A DNA stretch of 64,000 nt from Luteococcus peritonei (GCF_039526385.1 NZ_BAAAIX010000009.1:124001-188000); one strand, 5' to 3'. Positions 15,557 to 25,220 are shown, numbered from the stretch's first letter. Translations and numbers: made by a program. The notes: generated by a model not told the origin, from the sequence alone.

Positions 15557-18500
15557 TCAGCCGAAGCTGACCTGGCGGCCCAGGCTGCCGTTGATGGTGG
15601 CCAGGTAGTCCGGCGACTGCACTTCGGCCAGCCGCTCCTGCACCCGCGCCAGCCGGTCGGCCAGGTCCAGCCGCTCGACGGGCTGCACATTGCCCTCGGA
15701 GTGCACGAAGGGGCCCAGGTCGGCGATGCCCTGCTTCAGGTGCGCCACCTCCGCGGCCTGCTTGGCGCTCAGCCGCTGGGCATACCAGCCGGAGTCCAGG
15801 ATGGTGCGGCGCTCGAAGAGGCGACGGAAGTCCGGGCTGTCCAGCGTCCACCCCTCCTTGCTCTGCCCCTGGGCCATGATCTCCAGCAGCGCCCGCAGCG
15901 GCTTGACGGCCAACCGGATGGTGCCGTCGTCGAAGTAGGCCCTGGCGACGCGCTGGTGGGTGGCCACGATCACGTCGACGCTCTCGGCGAAGACATCCAG
16001 GTCCTGCAGCTCGGGCTTGAGCATCTGCTCGGTGAAGACCACGTCGGGGTGCAGGAAGATGCGCCCGAAGTAGGTGCTCACGAAGAGCTCGTTGATCCGG
16101 TAGCCCAGCCGGCTGGCCTGCACCGTGCGGCCCTGGTGCTCGAAGTCGCTGATCCGCTCCAGGCAGCCGGCCTCGATGAGCGCGGAGGCCTTGCGCTCCT
16201 GCGGCCACATCCGGCTGAACAGCTCCGGCACCAGCAGCGAGATGTCGTGGTCCACCCGCACCTGCGGGCCGATCACGCCGGCGCTGGACAGCCAGCCGTC
16301 GGTCTCGGTGAGGGCATAGCTGAGCAGGGCGGCGTTCAGGTCGACGATGGCCGGCAGCGCGTTGAAGGGCCCCTTGGTCATGGCGCCCTCGGAACCGGCA
16401 CCCGTGGTGGAGGGCGACTTTCCGGTCATCGAGCTGATGAACTCCATGAACAGCTCGGGCAGCTCCATGTAGTGCAACGGGTTGTAGGCGCACAACGGCG
16501 GCACGCCCGGCTCGGCGGCATTGTTGCGACGCCCGGCCGCCACCACGTCCACCGGCATCCGCAGCGCCTGGCCGGCCGGCACCCGCTGCTGCAGGTGCAC
16601 CGCCAGGTCCGCGGCCGCGGTGGCCTCCGGATTGGTCAGGTCGGGCCGCTGCTGCAGGTAGCGCGGGTTCTTGGACCGCTTGCCGTCCACCAGCCGCGGC
16701 TCGGAGCTGATCGCCAGGTAGGCGGGGGAGTCGTCGTCGCCACCCGCGGCGAAGTCGCGCACCAGCTTCGCCATCGGCTCGGTGAAGCGGCTGAAGCCGG
16801 CCGCGTCGGCGATCATCTCGCGTGCCTCGGGACGGGTGATCGGCTGGAAGTTGCTGATGAAGGAGTCCGTGCCGGACATGTCCTTCTCGGTCTGCTTGTC
16901 GTAGCCGCGGTGGATGGCGTCGTCGGGACGCTGGAAGAGCAGCTGCTCGCAGTTCTTGACGTACTTGGCGCTCACCGGGTCGTCGTCCAGCTGCGCGGGA
17001 GGGGCCACCACGGAGGCGGTGATGTCGTCCTCGGTCTGCACCTTCGCGGCGGGAGAGAAGTCGGGTCGCAGGCTGAACAGCCGCCAGCCACCGTCGGCCT
17101 CGAAGCCCACCCGCAGCATGTTGACCATGATCTTCTCGCCGTCCAGGCGCACCGCATTGCCCTGCCGGCCGTTCAGCCGCCCGACGGTGAAGTGGCTGCG
17201 CCAGTCCTCGCCCCACTCCGGGCGGTAGTAGCGCTTGACGGTGAAGACCAGCTCGCTGACGTGGGCCGGGATGGTGTGCAGCCACTGGTTGTAGTCCTCG
17301 GTGAACTCCTCACGCGGGGTGAGCAGCTTGATCACCGAGCCGAGCGAGCGCTCCGGGCTGAGCAGCGGGCGGGTGTCGTGCGCGGCGGGATCCTTGAAGC
17401 GGTCGGAGTAGTCGCGCTCCAGCAGCTCCTGCACCAGGTCCATGTCGGCGTCGAAGTCGGCGGCATAGGCGTTGTCGAAGACGAAGGCGTCCAGCAGCGA
17501 CTTGCTGATCTCGCTCTTGCCGCCGCCGGAGACGGTGGCCGGCTTGTGGCACTGGGTGGACTGCGGGGAGGTGCCGATCAGGTGCCACTGGGTGGGGTCG
17601 GCATCACGCGGCTTGGCGTGCACCCGGTAGCCATTGGGGGCCAGGTAGGTGATGCCGGCCAGCAGCTGGATCCCACCGGTGCTCTGGTCCGGATTGGTCC
17701 AGCTGATCCGCTGCTCGCGCATCGAGTAGGTGGCGCGCCCGGGCACCAGCACCAGGTGGGGCTGCTCCCGGTCGACGGCCCAGCCGCCCTCGCGCAGCTC
17801 GAAGCGCTGCGGGTCGCGAGCCACCACGTCGGCGACGGTGTAGTCGTCGGGGGTGTAGGTGTCGGTCCACTCCTGGCCCAGGTTGTAGGCGGGGAAGGCC
17901 AGGGCGCCGCCGGAGTGCTCCTCCTCGGCCAGGCCGAACAGGTTGGCGGAATAGGAGATCTGGGTCTTGACCTCCTTCTTGCAGTAGCCGAAGTAGTTGT
18001 CCGCGATCACGGTGACGATCACGCCGCGCTCGTCGCGGGCGCAGACCTTGAAGGCCTGGCCGCCGTTGTAGAGCTCGGACTCCTCGCTCCAGCACATGCC
18101 GTCGCGACGCTGTCGCTCGGTGGCGTGGTCGACGTGCGGCAGGCCCAGCTCCTGCTTGGTGACATGGGTCAGGTGCGGGGCAAGGATGACCGCGCCGGTG
18201 GTGCCGGTCCAGCCCTCCGGGTCCAGCGAGGCGTCGTTCTCCGGCAGGTGCGGGTCGCCGCCGTTGCCGAAGATGCCCTCGACGAAGTCCAGGTTGGCCA
18301 CCAGCCCGCCGGGCACGATGAAGCGGGTCTCCATGGTGCGCTCGCCGGTGAAGCCGGGCACCGCGGGCACCACGAGGGGACGCAGCAGCAGGCTCACGAA
18401 GCAGGCGGCCGGCTCGGCGTCGTTGGCGGTGAAGGGCAGCACCATGTCATGCTCGGGCGGCTGGAAGGCCAGCTCCAGCAGGCGCCCGAAGACCTCGCGT

Positions 18501-18946
18501 GGCACGGCCAGCTTGTCGTCGGGGATGGGCAGCCCGCCCTCGGCGACGTGGAAGACGCCGGCGGTGGTGCGACGGTCGTTGGCCGGGTTGTGCAGCACGC
18601 CGTTGCCCAGCCGGTAGGAGCTGAGCAGCTCGGAGGAGAAGTCGTCGCCGTCGTGCGGCAGGCTCAGCGCGCGGGCCAGCCCGGGGGCGTCCAGCACCAA
18701 GGTGCGGTTGGGCAGCTGCGGGTGGGCCTCGGTGCCGGCCAGGTAGTCGTCGACGAAGTCCTGGATCCGGCGGTCCGCGGCGCACAGCCGATGGCCCAGC
18801 CGCCGCGAGAGCTCGCGCTGGCGCTTGATGATGGGGCCCACCAGGTCCGACTCCTGGCCGGGAGTCTGGGCGGCGAGCGGCTGGCCGAGCAGGGCCAGGC
18901 GCAGGTTGATGGCGGCGGTGACGTCGGGTGCAGTGGTGTGGGCCAT
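15557..18946 (-). CDS. Probable pyrophosphate-dependent phosphoenolpyruvate carboxykinase
   Basis: A 1129-residue cytosolic protein with no signal or membrane segment. Its length and segments such as CHKPATVSGGGKSEISKSLL (about residues 462-481, a kinase-loop-like GGGKS) and GYDKQTEKDMSGTDSFISNF match my recollection of the large PPi-type PEPCK described in Propionibacterium freudenreichii and Entamoeba. That enzyme is about twice the length of GTP- or ATP-PEPCK. It would interconvert oxaloacetate and PEP using PPi/Pi, feeding carbon to or from the propionate cycle. The start is the ATG at 18946; the frame stays open far upstream antisense to glpA, but that part is a shadow. It is divergent from glpABC. 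An uncharacterised large protein is the alternative. Confidence 0.7.
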   Translation of the reverse strand: MAHTTAPDVTAAINLRLALLGQPLAAQTPGQESDLVGPIIKRQRELSRRLGHRLCAADRRIQDFVDDYLAGTEAHPQLPNRTLVLDAPGLARALSLPHDGDDFSSELLSSYRLGNGVLHNPANDRRTTAGVFHVAEGGLPIPDDKLAVPREVFGRLLELAFQPPEHDMVLPFTANDAEPAACFVSLLLRPLVVPAVPGFTGERTMETRFIVPGGLVANLDFVEGIFGNGGDPHLPENDASLDPEGWTGTTGAVILAPHLTHVTKQELGLPHVDHATERQRRDGMCWSEESELYNGGQAFKVCARDERGVIVTVIADNYFGYCKKEVKTQISYSANLFGLAEEEHSGGALAFPAYNLGQEWTDTYTPDDYTVADVVARDPQRFELREGGWAVDREQPHLVLVPGRATYSMREQRISWTNPDQSTGGIQLLAGITYLAPNGYRVHAKPRDADPTQWHLIGTSPQSTQCHKPATVSGGGKSEISKSLLDAFVFDNAYAADFDADMDLVQELLERDYSDRFKDPAAHDTRPLLSPERSLGSVIKLLTPREEFTEDYNQWLHTIPAHVSELVFTVKRYYRPEWGEDWRSHFTVGRLNGRQGNAVRLDGEKIMVNMLRVGFEADGGWRLFSLRPDFSPAAKVQTEDDITASVVAPPAQLDDDPVSAKYVKNCEQLLFQRPDDAIHRGYDKQTEKDMSGTDSFISNFQPITRPEAREMIADAAGFSRFTEPMAKLVRDFAAGGDDDSPAYLAISSEPRLVDGKRSKNPRYLQQRPDLTNPEATAAADLAVHLQQRVPAGQALRMPVDVVAAGRRNNAAEPGVPPLCAYNPLHYMELPELFMEFISSMTGKSPSTTGAGSEGAMTKGPFNALPAIVDLNAALLSYALTETDGWLSSAGVIGPQVRVDHDISLLVPELFSRMWPQERKASALIEAGCLERISDFEHQGRTVQASRLGYRINELFVSTYFGRIFLHPDVVFTEQMLKPELQDLDVFAESVDVIVATHQRVARAYFDDGTIRLAVKPLRALLEIMAQGQSKEGWTLDSPDFRRLFERRTILDSGWYAQRLSAKQAAEVAHLKQGIADLGPFVHSEGNVQPVERLDLADRLARVQERLAEVQSPDYLATINGSLGRQVSFG

Positions 18947-19126
18947 GGCTCCATTGAAACCCTCGCCCCTGACCGCGCGGGAGGGCGGGGTCGGATTGTG
19001 GGCCCTGTGCGTCCGCGGTCCGGACAATTGCGCAAGCCGGGTCCTGCACAAATGTCGACAGGCCGTGCACTTCTGTTCACACACTGGGGTGGGCCGTGCA
19101 CGTCGGAGGTGCTTTGGGCCGGGGGC

Positions 19127-19155
19127 TCGCGCTGCCGAGGGGCGCTGCCTAGGCT
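19127..19155 (+). promoter_or_regulatory. Probable glpABC promoter
   Basis: TAGGCT at 19150-19155 is a good -10 box, with CTCGCG ending 18 bases upstream as a possible -35. The stretch GCGCTGCCTAGGCTGGG is repeated exactly in front of the nitronate monooxygenase gene at 34380-34396, with the same CTCGCG at the same distance. Transcription would start about 45 bases before the glpA ATG. Confidence 0.55.
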
Positions 19156-19207
19156 GGGTGCACGGTGAGGGAGCCGCCCCGGCAGCCCGCCGCAGGAGGG
19201 GACCGCG

Positions 19208-20992
19208 ATGAGGAAATTGCAGGCCGATGTGGTGGTGATCGGTGGCGGCGCCACCGGAGCCGGCGTCGTGCGCGACGTGGCGATGCGCGGCTACACGGCG
19301 ATCCTGGTGGATCGCTTCGATCTCGGTCAGGGCACGACCGGCCGCTACCACGGCCTGCTGCACTCCGGCGGCCGCTATGTGGTCTCCGACCCGCACTCGG
19401 CCACCGAGTGCGCCCAGGAGAACGAGATCATCACCCGGATCCACGCCGACGCGGTGGAGGCCACCGGCGGCCTGTTCGTCGTCACCCCGGAGGACACCGA
19501 GGAGCATGCCGACAAGTTCCTGGCCGCCTCCCGGGCCACGCAGGTGCCCTGCGAGGAGATCAGCGCGGCCGACGCACTGCGCCGCGAGCCCCGGCTGAAC
19601 CCCGGCATCAAGCGCGCCTTCGCCGTCCAGGACGGCACCGTCGACGGCTGGCAGATGGTCTGGGGTGCGGCCCACAGCGCCATCGACCACGGCGCCCAGG
19701 TGCTCACCTACCACGCCGTCGAGAAGATCACCCGCGAGGGCGACCAGGTCAGCGGCGTGATCTGCCGCGACATGAAGAAGGACGAGCTGGTCCAGATCGA
19801 CTGCCGCTTCGCCATCAACGCCGGCGGTCCCTGGGCCGGTCAGATCGCCGCCATGGCCGACTGCCCCGGCGTCGAGGTGGTGCCCGGCCGCGGCATCATG
19901 ATCGCGATGAACCACCGGCTGGTGAACACCGTGGTGAACCGCTGCATCTACCCCGCCGACGGCGACATCCTCGTGCCGGTGCACACGGTGTGCATCATCG
20001 GCACCACCGACGTGAAGGTGGACGATCCCGACAAGCTGGCCATCCCGCGCGACGAGGTGCAGCAGATGCTGGACTCCGGCGAGGCGCTGGTGCCCGGCTT
20101 CCGCCAGGCCCGCGCGGTGCACGCCTGGTCCGGCGCGCGCCCGCTGGTCAAGGACTCCCGCGTGGCGCTCACCGACACCCGCCACATGAGCCGCGGCATG
20201 AGCATCATCGACCACGAGGCCCGCGACGGCCTCAAGGGCCTGCTCACCATCTCCGGCGGCAAGCTGACCACCTACCGCCTGATGGCCAAGAACATCACCG
20301 ACGTGATGGTGGAGCAGCTCGGTGAGCCCGAGAAGGTCTGCACCACCGAGACCGAGGCGGTGCCGGGCAGCAAGGACGGCAAGAACTACCTGGTGACCCA
20401 CCGCCTCGAGGAGCGCGAGCACGACCGGCTCGACGAGCAGATCATCTGCGAGTGCGAGCTGATGAACCGCCGCCAGCTCACCGACCTGATGGACGCCAAC
20501 CCCGACGCCACCTTCGACGACCTGCGCCGCCAGCTGCGCCTGGGCATGGGTCCCTGTCAGGGCGGCTTCTGCTCCACCCGCGCCGCCGGCATCGCGCTGG
20601 AGCACGGCCACGCCGACGTGGACCGCGCCACCGAGATGCTGCGGGGCTTCCTCAAGAACCGCTGGGTGGGCCTGTGGCCCATCCTCTACGGCGACCAGGT
20701 GCGTCAGACCGCCCTGGACAACTGGATCTTCAAGGGCACCCTGGACATCGAGCACCTGCCCCCGGCCGGGGCCGGTCCGCTGGTGCCCGGCGAGCCCGCC
20801 GACCAGTTCGCCATCCCCACCACCCAGCCCGCCCCCGAACGGGTCGACCCGGAGCATGACGGCGCCGAGGACAAGGCGGGGGCGCACGACGTCGCCGGTG
20901 CCGAGGGCGCCGGCGAACCCGAGGTGGCCACCCGCGCCGCGGGCGAGCCCGATTCCCAGAACCACGAGAACGAGAGCGGGGTGTCGCTGTGA
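19208..20992 (+). CDS. glpA: Anaerobic glycerol-3-phosphate dehydrogenase subunit A
   Basis: A 594-residue FAD enzyme that oxidises sn-glycerol 3-phosphate to dihydroxyacetone phosphate. The FAD-binding VIGGGATGAG is at residues 10-19 and the GlpD-type substrate domain follows. The Cys-rich BFD-like [2Fe-2S] domain has CECEL near residue 415 and GPCQGGFC near 449, as in GlpA but not aerobic GlpD. About 60 residues of acidic, Ala/Glu/Pro-rich tail (from ~535) go beyond the usual end. GAGG precedes the ATG. It is the first gene of glpABC; the end overlaps glpB. Confidence 0.93.
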   Translation: MRKLQADVVVIGGGATGAGVVRDVAMRGYTAILVDRFDLGQGTTGRYHGLLHSGGRYVVSDPHSATECAQENEIITRIHADAVEATGGLFVVTPEDTEEHADKFLAASRATQVPCEEISAADALRREPRLNPGIKRAFAVQDGTVDGWQMVWGAAHSAIDHGAQVLTYHAVEKITREGDQVSGVICRDMKKDELVQIDCRFAINAGGPWAGQIAAMADCPGVEVVPGRGIMIAMNHRLVNTVVNRCIYPADGDILVPVHTVCIIGTTDVKVDDPDKLAIPRDEVQQMLDSGEALVPGFRQARAVHAWSGARPLVKDSRVALTDTRHMSRGMSIIDHEARDGLKGLLTISGGKLTTYRLMAKNITDVMVEQLGEPEKVCTTETEAVPGSKDGKNYLVTHRLEEREHDRLDEQIICECELMNRRQLTDLMDANPDATFDDLRRQLRLGMGPCQGGFCSTRAAGIALEHGHADVDRATEMLRGFLKNRWVGLWPILYGDQVRQTALDNWIFKGTLDIEHLPPAGAGPLVPGEPADQFAIPTTQPAPERVDPEHDGAEDKAGAHDVAGAEGAGEPEVATRAAGEPDSQNHENESGVSL

Positions 20993-22242
20993 GCGACGTC
21001 ATCGTCATCGGCGCCGGCCTGGCCGGCCTGACCGCCGCCCTGCGCCTGCGCCAGGCCGGCCGCACCGTCACCCTGCTCACCAAGGGCATCGGCGGCATCC
21101 AGCTGGGCCAGGGCACCGTCGACGTGCTGGGCTACATGCCCGGCCGGGTCGAGCAGCCGCTGGACGCCCTGGAGCGCTTCGTCGCCGAGAATCCCGAGCA
21201 CCCCTACGCGGTGCTGGGGCGTGAGGGCGTCGAGAAGGGCCTGGCCTGGCTGGCCGAGACCCTGGGCCCCGAGCACCTGCAGGGCGAGCCCAATGCCAAC
21301 CGGATCTACCCCACCGCCGTGGGCGCCATGCGTCCCACCGCGCTGGTGCCCCCGTCGATGGCCGCCGGCGCGATCGACGCCGACAGCCGCTTCGTGATCA
21401 TCGGCATCCGCCAGCTCAAGGACTTCTACCCGCAGCTGGTGGCCGAGAACCTGGCCCGCACCGACCTGGCCGACGGCCGTCGCATGCAGGTGCGCCACGA
21501 GCAGGTCAGCTTCGAGGCCCGCGCCGGGGAGGCCGACCCGTCCGGCCTGGCGATGGCCCGTGCCCTGGACGACCCGGCCGCGCGCCGTCGCCTGGTGGCC
21601 CTGCTCAAGCCACTGGTCCGCGAGGGCGAGACCGTGGGCCTGCCCGCGGTGCTGGGCGCCAACGACCTGAACGCCTGGCGCGACATCAGCGAGCAGCTGG
21701 GGGCCCCGGTCTTCGAGATCCCGCTGCCCCCGCCCTCGGTGCCCGGCTGGCGCCAGAACGAGAAGCTGGTGCAGCTGGTCAAGGACTCCCGGGTCCGCTT
21801 CGTGAACGGCACCAAGGTGCTGCGCGCCCGCGTCGAGGACGGCGTGGTCAGGGGCGTCACCATCAAGGGCACCGGCCGCGAGCAGGAGTACGTGGCCGAC
21901 CACTTCGTGCTGGCCGCCGGCGGCTTCGAGTCCGGCTCGCTGGTGCTGGACAGCCACAACGAGCTGCACGAGGCGATCTTCGACCTGCCCGTCAAGGGCG
22001 GCACCATCGAGTCGATGGTGCACGGCGACTACTGGGGCGGCGACCAGCCGCTGTTCAAGGCGGGCCTGGCCGTCGACGCGTCGATGCGCGTCACCCGCCC
22101 CGAGGGTGGCGTCGTCCACCCCAACCTGTTCGCCGCCGGCGGCATCCTCGCGGGTGCCCAGCGGTGGACCGAGAAGTCCGGTGAGGGCATCGCGCTGGCC
22201 AGCGCGATCCGCGCTGCCGATTCGATCCTGGAGGACAACTGA
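20989..22242 (+). CDS. glpB: Anaerobic glycerol-3-phosphate dehydrogenase subunit B
   Basis: A 417-residue flavoprotein subunit that passes electrons between GlpA and GlpC. The dinucleotide-binding GAGLAGL is at residues 8-14, KGIGGIQLGQGTVDVLGY follows, and the C-terminal FAD motif (NLFAAGGILAG) is present. It starts at a GTG that overlaps the glpA stop (GTGA) and ends overlapping the glpC ATG by one base, so the three genes are translationally coupled. Confidence 0.93.
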   Translation: MSDVIVIGAGLAGLTAALRLRQAGRTVTLLTKGIGGIQLGQGTVDVLGYMPGRVEQPLDALERFVAENPEHPYAVLGREGVEKGLAWLAETLGPEHLQGEPNANRIYPTAVGAMRPTALVPPSMAAGAIDADSRFVIIGIRQLKDFYPQLVAENLARTDLADGRRMQVRHEQVSFEARAGEADPSGLAMARALDDPAARRRLVALLKPLVREGETVGLPAVLGANDLNAWRDISEQLGAPVFEIPLPPPSVPGWRQNEKLVQLVKDSRVRFVNGTKVLRARVEDGVVRGVTIKGTGREQEYVADHFVLAAGGFESGSLVLDSHNELHEAIFDLPVKGGTIESMVHGDYWGGDQPLFKAGLAVDASMRVTRPEGGVVHPNLFAAGGILAGAQRWTEKSGEGIALASAIRAADSILEDN

Positions 22243-23576
22243 TGAGCAGCGACATGAAGGCCAATCCCGAGACCCACGAGGAGCTGCAGCACGAGCTGCT
22301 GCACACCGCCGACGCGCACGACTCGCTGGGCCATGCCGCCGACAGCCTCAGCCGCGCGACGCTGGACCACTGCGTCAAGTGCACCATCTGCGAGACCGCC
22401 TGCCCGGTGGCCCGCGTCACCCCGCTGTTCAGCGGCCCCAAGTTCGTCGGCCCGCAGGCCGAGCGCTTCCGCAACGGCGAGAGCGTGGACCACTCGCTGG
22501 ACTACTGCTCCTCCTGCGGCATCTGCACCCTGAGCTGCCCGCAGGGCGTGCAGATCGCGGAGCTGAACTCGCAGGCCCGTGCGGTGATGAAGTCCGATCA
22601 CATGCCGGTGCGTGACCGCCTGATCACCCAGACCATGCTCGAGGGCATGGTGATGAGCCCGCTGGCCCCGATCGCCAACCCGGCGCTGAACTTCAAGCCG
22701 GTGCGCACCGTGATCGAGAAGGTGGTGGGCGTGCACCGCGAGGCGCCCATGCCCACCGCGCACACCGAGACCTTCCGCAGCTGGCTGAAGAAGCGCCCGG
22801 CGCGCACCACCGAGTCCACCCGCGGGCCGGTGATCTTCTTCCACGGCTGCGCCGGCGGCTACTTCGAGGTGGAGACCAGCAAGAAGACCGTCGAACTGCT
22901 GGAATTCCTGGGCTACGAGGTGCTGGTGCCCAAGCAGGGTTGCTGCGGCCTGGCCGAGCAGTCCAACGGCCTGTTCGAGCAGGCCACCAAGAGCGTGCTC
23001 AAGCTGTGCAAGCAGCTGCGCGCCTCCGGCCGTGACCTCACCATCGTCTCCGCCTCCGGCTCCTGCGCCGGCATGCTGAAGCACGAGGCCCACGAGATCA
23101 TGGGCGTCGACGCCGAGGAGCTGAAGGACGTCGGCACCCGCACCCGCGACATCAGCGAATTCCTGCTGGAGCTGGCCGACGCCGGTGAGCTGCCGCTCGA
23201 CTTCCGCGAGATGAACATGACGGTGCCCTACCACCAGCCCTGCCAGGTGAAGAGCCAGGGCATGGGCATCCCGGCCATGCACCTGATGGAGCTGATCCCC
23301 GGGCTGAAGGTGGCCGAGTCCGGGCAGCCCTGCTGCGGCATCGCGGGCACCTACGGTCTGAAGAAGGAGAAGTACGAGATCGCCCAGGCCGTCGGCAAGC
23401 CCGTCTTCGAGCACATGAAGAAGTACGACGAGGGCGTCGGCGCCTGCGACACCGAGACCTGCCGCTGGCAGATCCGCAAGGGCTCGGGCGTCAACACCGT
23501 GCACCCGGTGGAGATCCTGCACTACGCCTACGGCCTGTCCGACGACCTCTTCGAGGCGAAGGTCGGCGAGCGCTGA
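22242..23576 (+). CDS. glpC: Anaerobic glycerol-3-phosphate dehydrogenase subunit C
   Basis: A 444-residue iron-sulfur subunit that anchors the complex to the membrane and passes electrons to menaquinone. Two ferredoxin-type clusters are visible: CVKCTICETACP (residues 44-55) and CSSCGICTLSCP (89-100). The two CCG domains have GCCGLAEQ and PCCGIAG, the heterodisulfide-reductase-type motifs of GlpC. An extra ~40-residue N-terminal lead precedes the first cluster. It is the last gene of the operon, followed by a strong terminator. Confidence 0.93.
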   Translation: MSSDMKANPETHEELQHELLHTADAHDSLGHAADSLSRATLDHCVKCTICETACPVARVTPLFSGPKFVGPQAERFRNGESVDHSLDYCSSCGICTLSCPQGVQIAELNSQARAVMKSDHMPVRDRLITQTMLEGMVMSPLAPIANPALNFKPVRTVIEKVVGVHREAPMPTAHTETFRSWLKKRPARTTESTRGPVIFFHGCAGGYFEVETSKKTVELLEFLGYEVLVPKQGCCGLAEQSNGLFEQATKSVLKLCKQLRASGRDLTIVSASGSCAGMLKHEAHEIMGVDAEELKDVGTRTRDISEFLLELADAGELPLDFREMNMTVPYHQPCQVKSQGMGIPAMHLMELIPGLKVAESGQPCCGIAGTYGLKKEKYEIAQAVGKPVFEHMKKYDEGVGACDTETCRWQIRKGSGVNTVHPVEILHYAYGLSDDLFEAKVGER

Positions 23577-23630
23577 GCCTGGCCGTCGGACATCGCTGAA
23601 TCTGGTGCTCGACGGGGCCACGACCGACCA

Positions 23631-23664
23631 GAGGTGCTCCTCCCGAACCGGGGAGGGGCACCTC
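23631..23664 (+). terminator. Terminator of glpABC
   Basis: A 14-bp stem, GAGGTGCTCCTCCC (23631-23644) with GGGAGGGGCACCTC (23651-23664), contains one G-U pair and has a 6-base loop, 55 bases after the glpC stop. Confidence 0.75.
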
Positions 23665-23775
23665 GTCGTCTGCCGGCCGTTCCTGTGGACCGGAAGCACG
23701 TGGTTCCCAGGGTTCCACCGCGCCACGCCAGGGCCCACAGCACCATCGGGCAAGGGGTGACCCTTCGGCCCGGTG

Positions 23776-24288
23776 CTAACCGTCGGAGGGGGCGGAGCCG
23801 CTCGGCCGGGCAGCTCCGGGCGGATGTGATCCCTGGTCCTGCGTGCGCTGCGCCGCGGCGTCCAGCTCGGGGGCTCCATTGGAGACGATGGTAACCCTGC
23901 CATCGACGGGGGTGGAGACGTAGCGGGCCTTCGCGCCCGGGGCCAGGCGTAGGGCTCTGTGCGAGGGGAAGAGCTCCGCGCACCGCTGCCGGAGGCCCAA
24001 CCGACTGGCCGCGTCGTCGATTAGGGCGCACTGCTCCGACGAGAGCTGGACGTAGGACTGGTCAGGAAGTGTGAGCCCGGTGAGGTCGACCCCGAGGGCG
24101 GCGGCGTCGAACTCCCCGTGCGGCCCGGTCTCGGACTTCGACTGCTGGACGGCCGTGGCTGCCGTGCTCTCGAATCCGCAGGCCTCGGCCATGGCCTCGA
24201 CGGCCGAGTGCCCACCGGAGCAGGCGGAGAGGGCCAGCACGAGGAAGGTGCCGACCAGGCAGGGCAGACGTCCACAGCGGCTGGTCAT
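23776..24288 (-). CDS. Putative lipoprotein, 170 residues
   Basis: The ATG at 24288 follows GAGGAGG by 6 bases. The N-terminus has basic residues, a hydrophobic stretch and the lipobox LSAC (Cys23), so a surface lipoprotein is expected. The mature part is mostly polar, with two further cysteines (C37 in EACGFES and the one in EQCALIDD) and a disordered Pro/Gly/Ser end. No family is recognised. It lies between the glp operon and a Gly-rich protein gene on the same strand, separated from the latter by a terminator, so it is probably transcribed alone. Confidence 0.65.
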   Translation of the reverse strand: MTSRCGRLPCLVGTFLVLALSACSGGHSAVEAMAEACGFESTAATAVQQSKSETGPHGEFDAAALGVDLTGLTLPDQSYVQLSSEQCALIDDAASRLGLRQRCAELFPSHRALRLAPGAKARYVSTPVDGRVTIVSNGAPELDAAAQRTQDQGSHPPGAARPSGSAPSDG

Positions 24289-24405
24289 CGGCGCCTCCTC
24301 GGGTCGTGGGCGACGGTACTGGCCGCACTGCCGGAGGTCACGACGCTGGCACCGCCCGGCTCGCTCGCTGGGGGACAGTCGGGAGCATCGGAGCGGGGAT
24401 GGTGC

Positions 24406-24437
24406 GGCCCTGGCGTCGGGGTGACGACGCCAGGGCC
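24406..24437 (-). terminator. Terminator of the Gly-rich protein gene
   Basis: A 13-bp perfect stem, GGCCCTGGCGTCG (24406-24418) with CGACGCCAGGGCC (24425-24437), and a 6-base loop lie 51 bases beyond the stop of the gene on the minus strand. Confidence 0.72.
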
Positions 24438-24487
24438 ATGTGCTGCCACGGGGGGCTGGTCTGTGGGGCAGTCCGCCCGTGGCACGC

Positions 24488-25096
24488 TCAGAAGCCGCCG
24501 GGGCCACCACCGGGCCCGCCGCCACCGGGTCCGCCGAAGCCGCCACCGGGGCCGCCGAAGCCACCGCCCGGACCGCCGTTGCCGCCGCCGCCGAAGAGCC
24601 GTCCGAAGCCGCCGCCCATGCCGCCCTGCTGGCGCAGGCCGCCGAAGCTGCCCATCCCCATCTGGTTGTGGGCGCGCCGGCCGAACAGCCCGCCGCCGAG
24701 CAGTCGGGTGAGCAGACCCGGGCGGCCGCCCACCCCGTCGCCCCCGGTGACCATGCTGAACAGGCCGGAGCCGATGAAGCCACCGGCCACCGAGGTGAGC
24801 AGGTTCCTCCCGGTCGAGCCGCCGATCGCGCCCTGGGCCTGGCCGAGCACGCTCTGCAGGGTGCCGGGCTGCTGCACCTCCAGCCGGGTGGCAGAGCGCG
24901 CCAGCGACGCGGCCGAGGCGTCGGCCGGCGTCTCGCCGGTGGTGGAGAGGGCCTGCAGCACCTGCTGGCGCTCGGCAGCGCTCACCTGGGCGAAGGCCTG
25001 CTCGTGCGCCTGCTCGATCTGGTCGGGGGAGGCGGTGCGCAGCAGGTACTGGTAGCGCGCCACCGCGTCGCCGGAGGAGTTGGTCTGGCTGGTCAT
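24488..25096 (-). CDS. Glycine-rich C-terminal protein, function unknown
   Basis: A 202-residue protein. Residues 1-80 are a soluble helical domain (ARYQYLLRTASPDQIEQAHE, then AERQQVLQAL and an ADASAASLARSATRLEVQQPG stretch) of a type seen in hypothetical actinobacterial proteins. Residues ~85-115 are small and hydrophobic (TSVAGGFIGSGLFSMV), possibly a membrane hairpin. The last ~60 residues are almost all Gly with Phe/Pro (GGPGGGFGGPGGG). GAGGAAG precedes the ATG. The tail is low-complexity DNA and may vary between strains. No enzymatic role can be read. Confidence 0.65.
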   Translation of the reverse strand: MTSQTNSSGDAVARYQYLLRTASPDQIEQAHEQAFAQVSAAERQQVLQALSTTGETPADASAASLARSATRLEVQQPGTLQSVLGQAQGAIGGSTGRNLLTSVAGGFIGSGLFSMVTGGDGVGGRPGLLTRLLGGGLFGRRAHNQMGMGSFGGLRQQGGMGGGFGRLFGGGGNGGPGGGFGGPGGGFGGPGGGGPGGGPGGF

Positions 25097-25220
25097 CGTG
25101 GGGCTTCCTCTCTGTGGATGCCTCAAGCCTTCCGAGCCGGTCTGGCCGCCGCCTTGGTGTCGGCTGTGCGTCGTCTGTGAGACCGCCCTCCCGGGGCGGT
25201 AGCCCGGGCACAGGACGACG

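Noticed and set aside
18960..19110. CRP/GlxR-type site between PEPCK and glpA genes
   Set aside because: GTGTGAAC...TGCAC-like half sites exist, but spacing and symmetry are too poor to claim.
18947..20965. Upstream extension of the PEPCK frame across glpA
   Set aside because: The minus-strand frame stays open only because it is antisense to glpA; the protein pattern begins at MAHTTAPDV and no ribosome site supports an earlier start.
20704..22119. Long minus-strand ORF over glpA/glpB
   Set aside because: Low-complexity Gly/Ala/Val/His/Gln composition typical of antisense shadows in GC-rich genes; the plus-strand GlpB fully explains the region.
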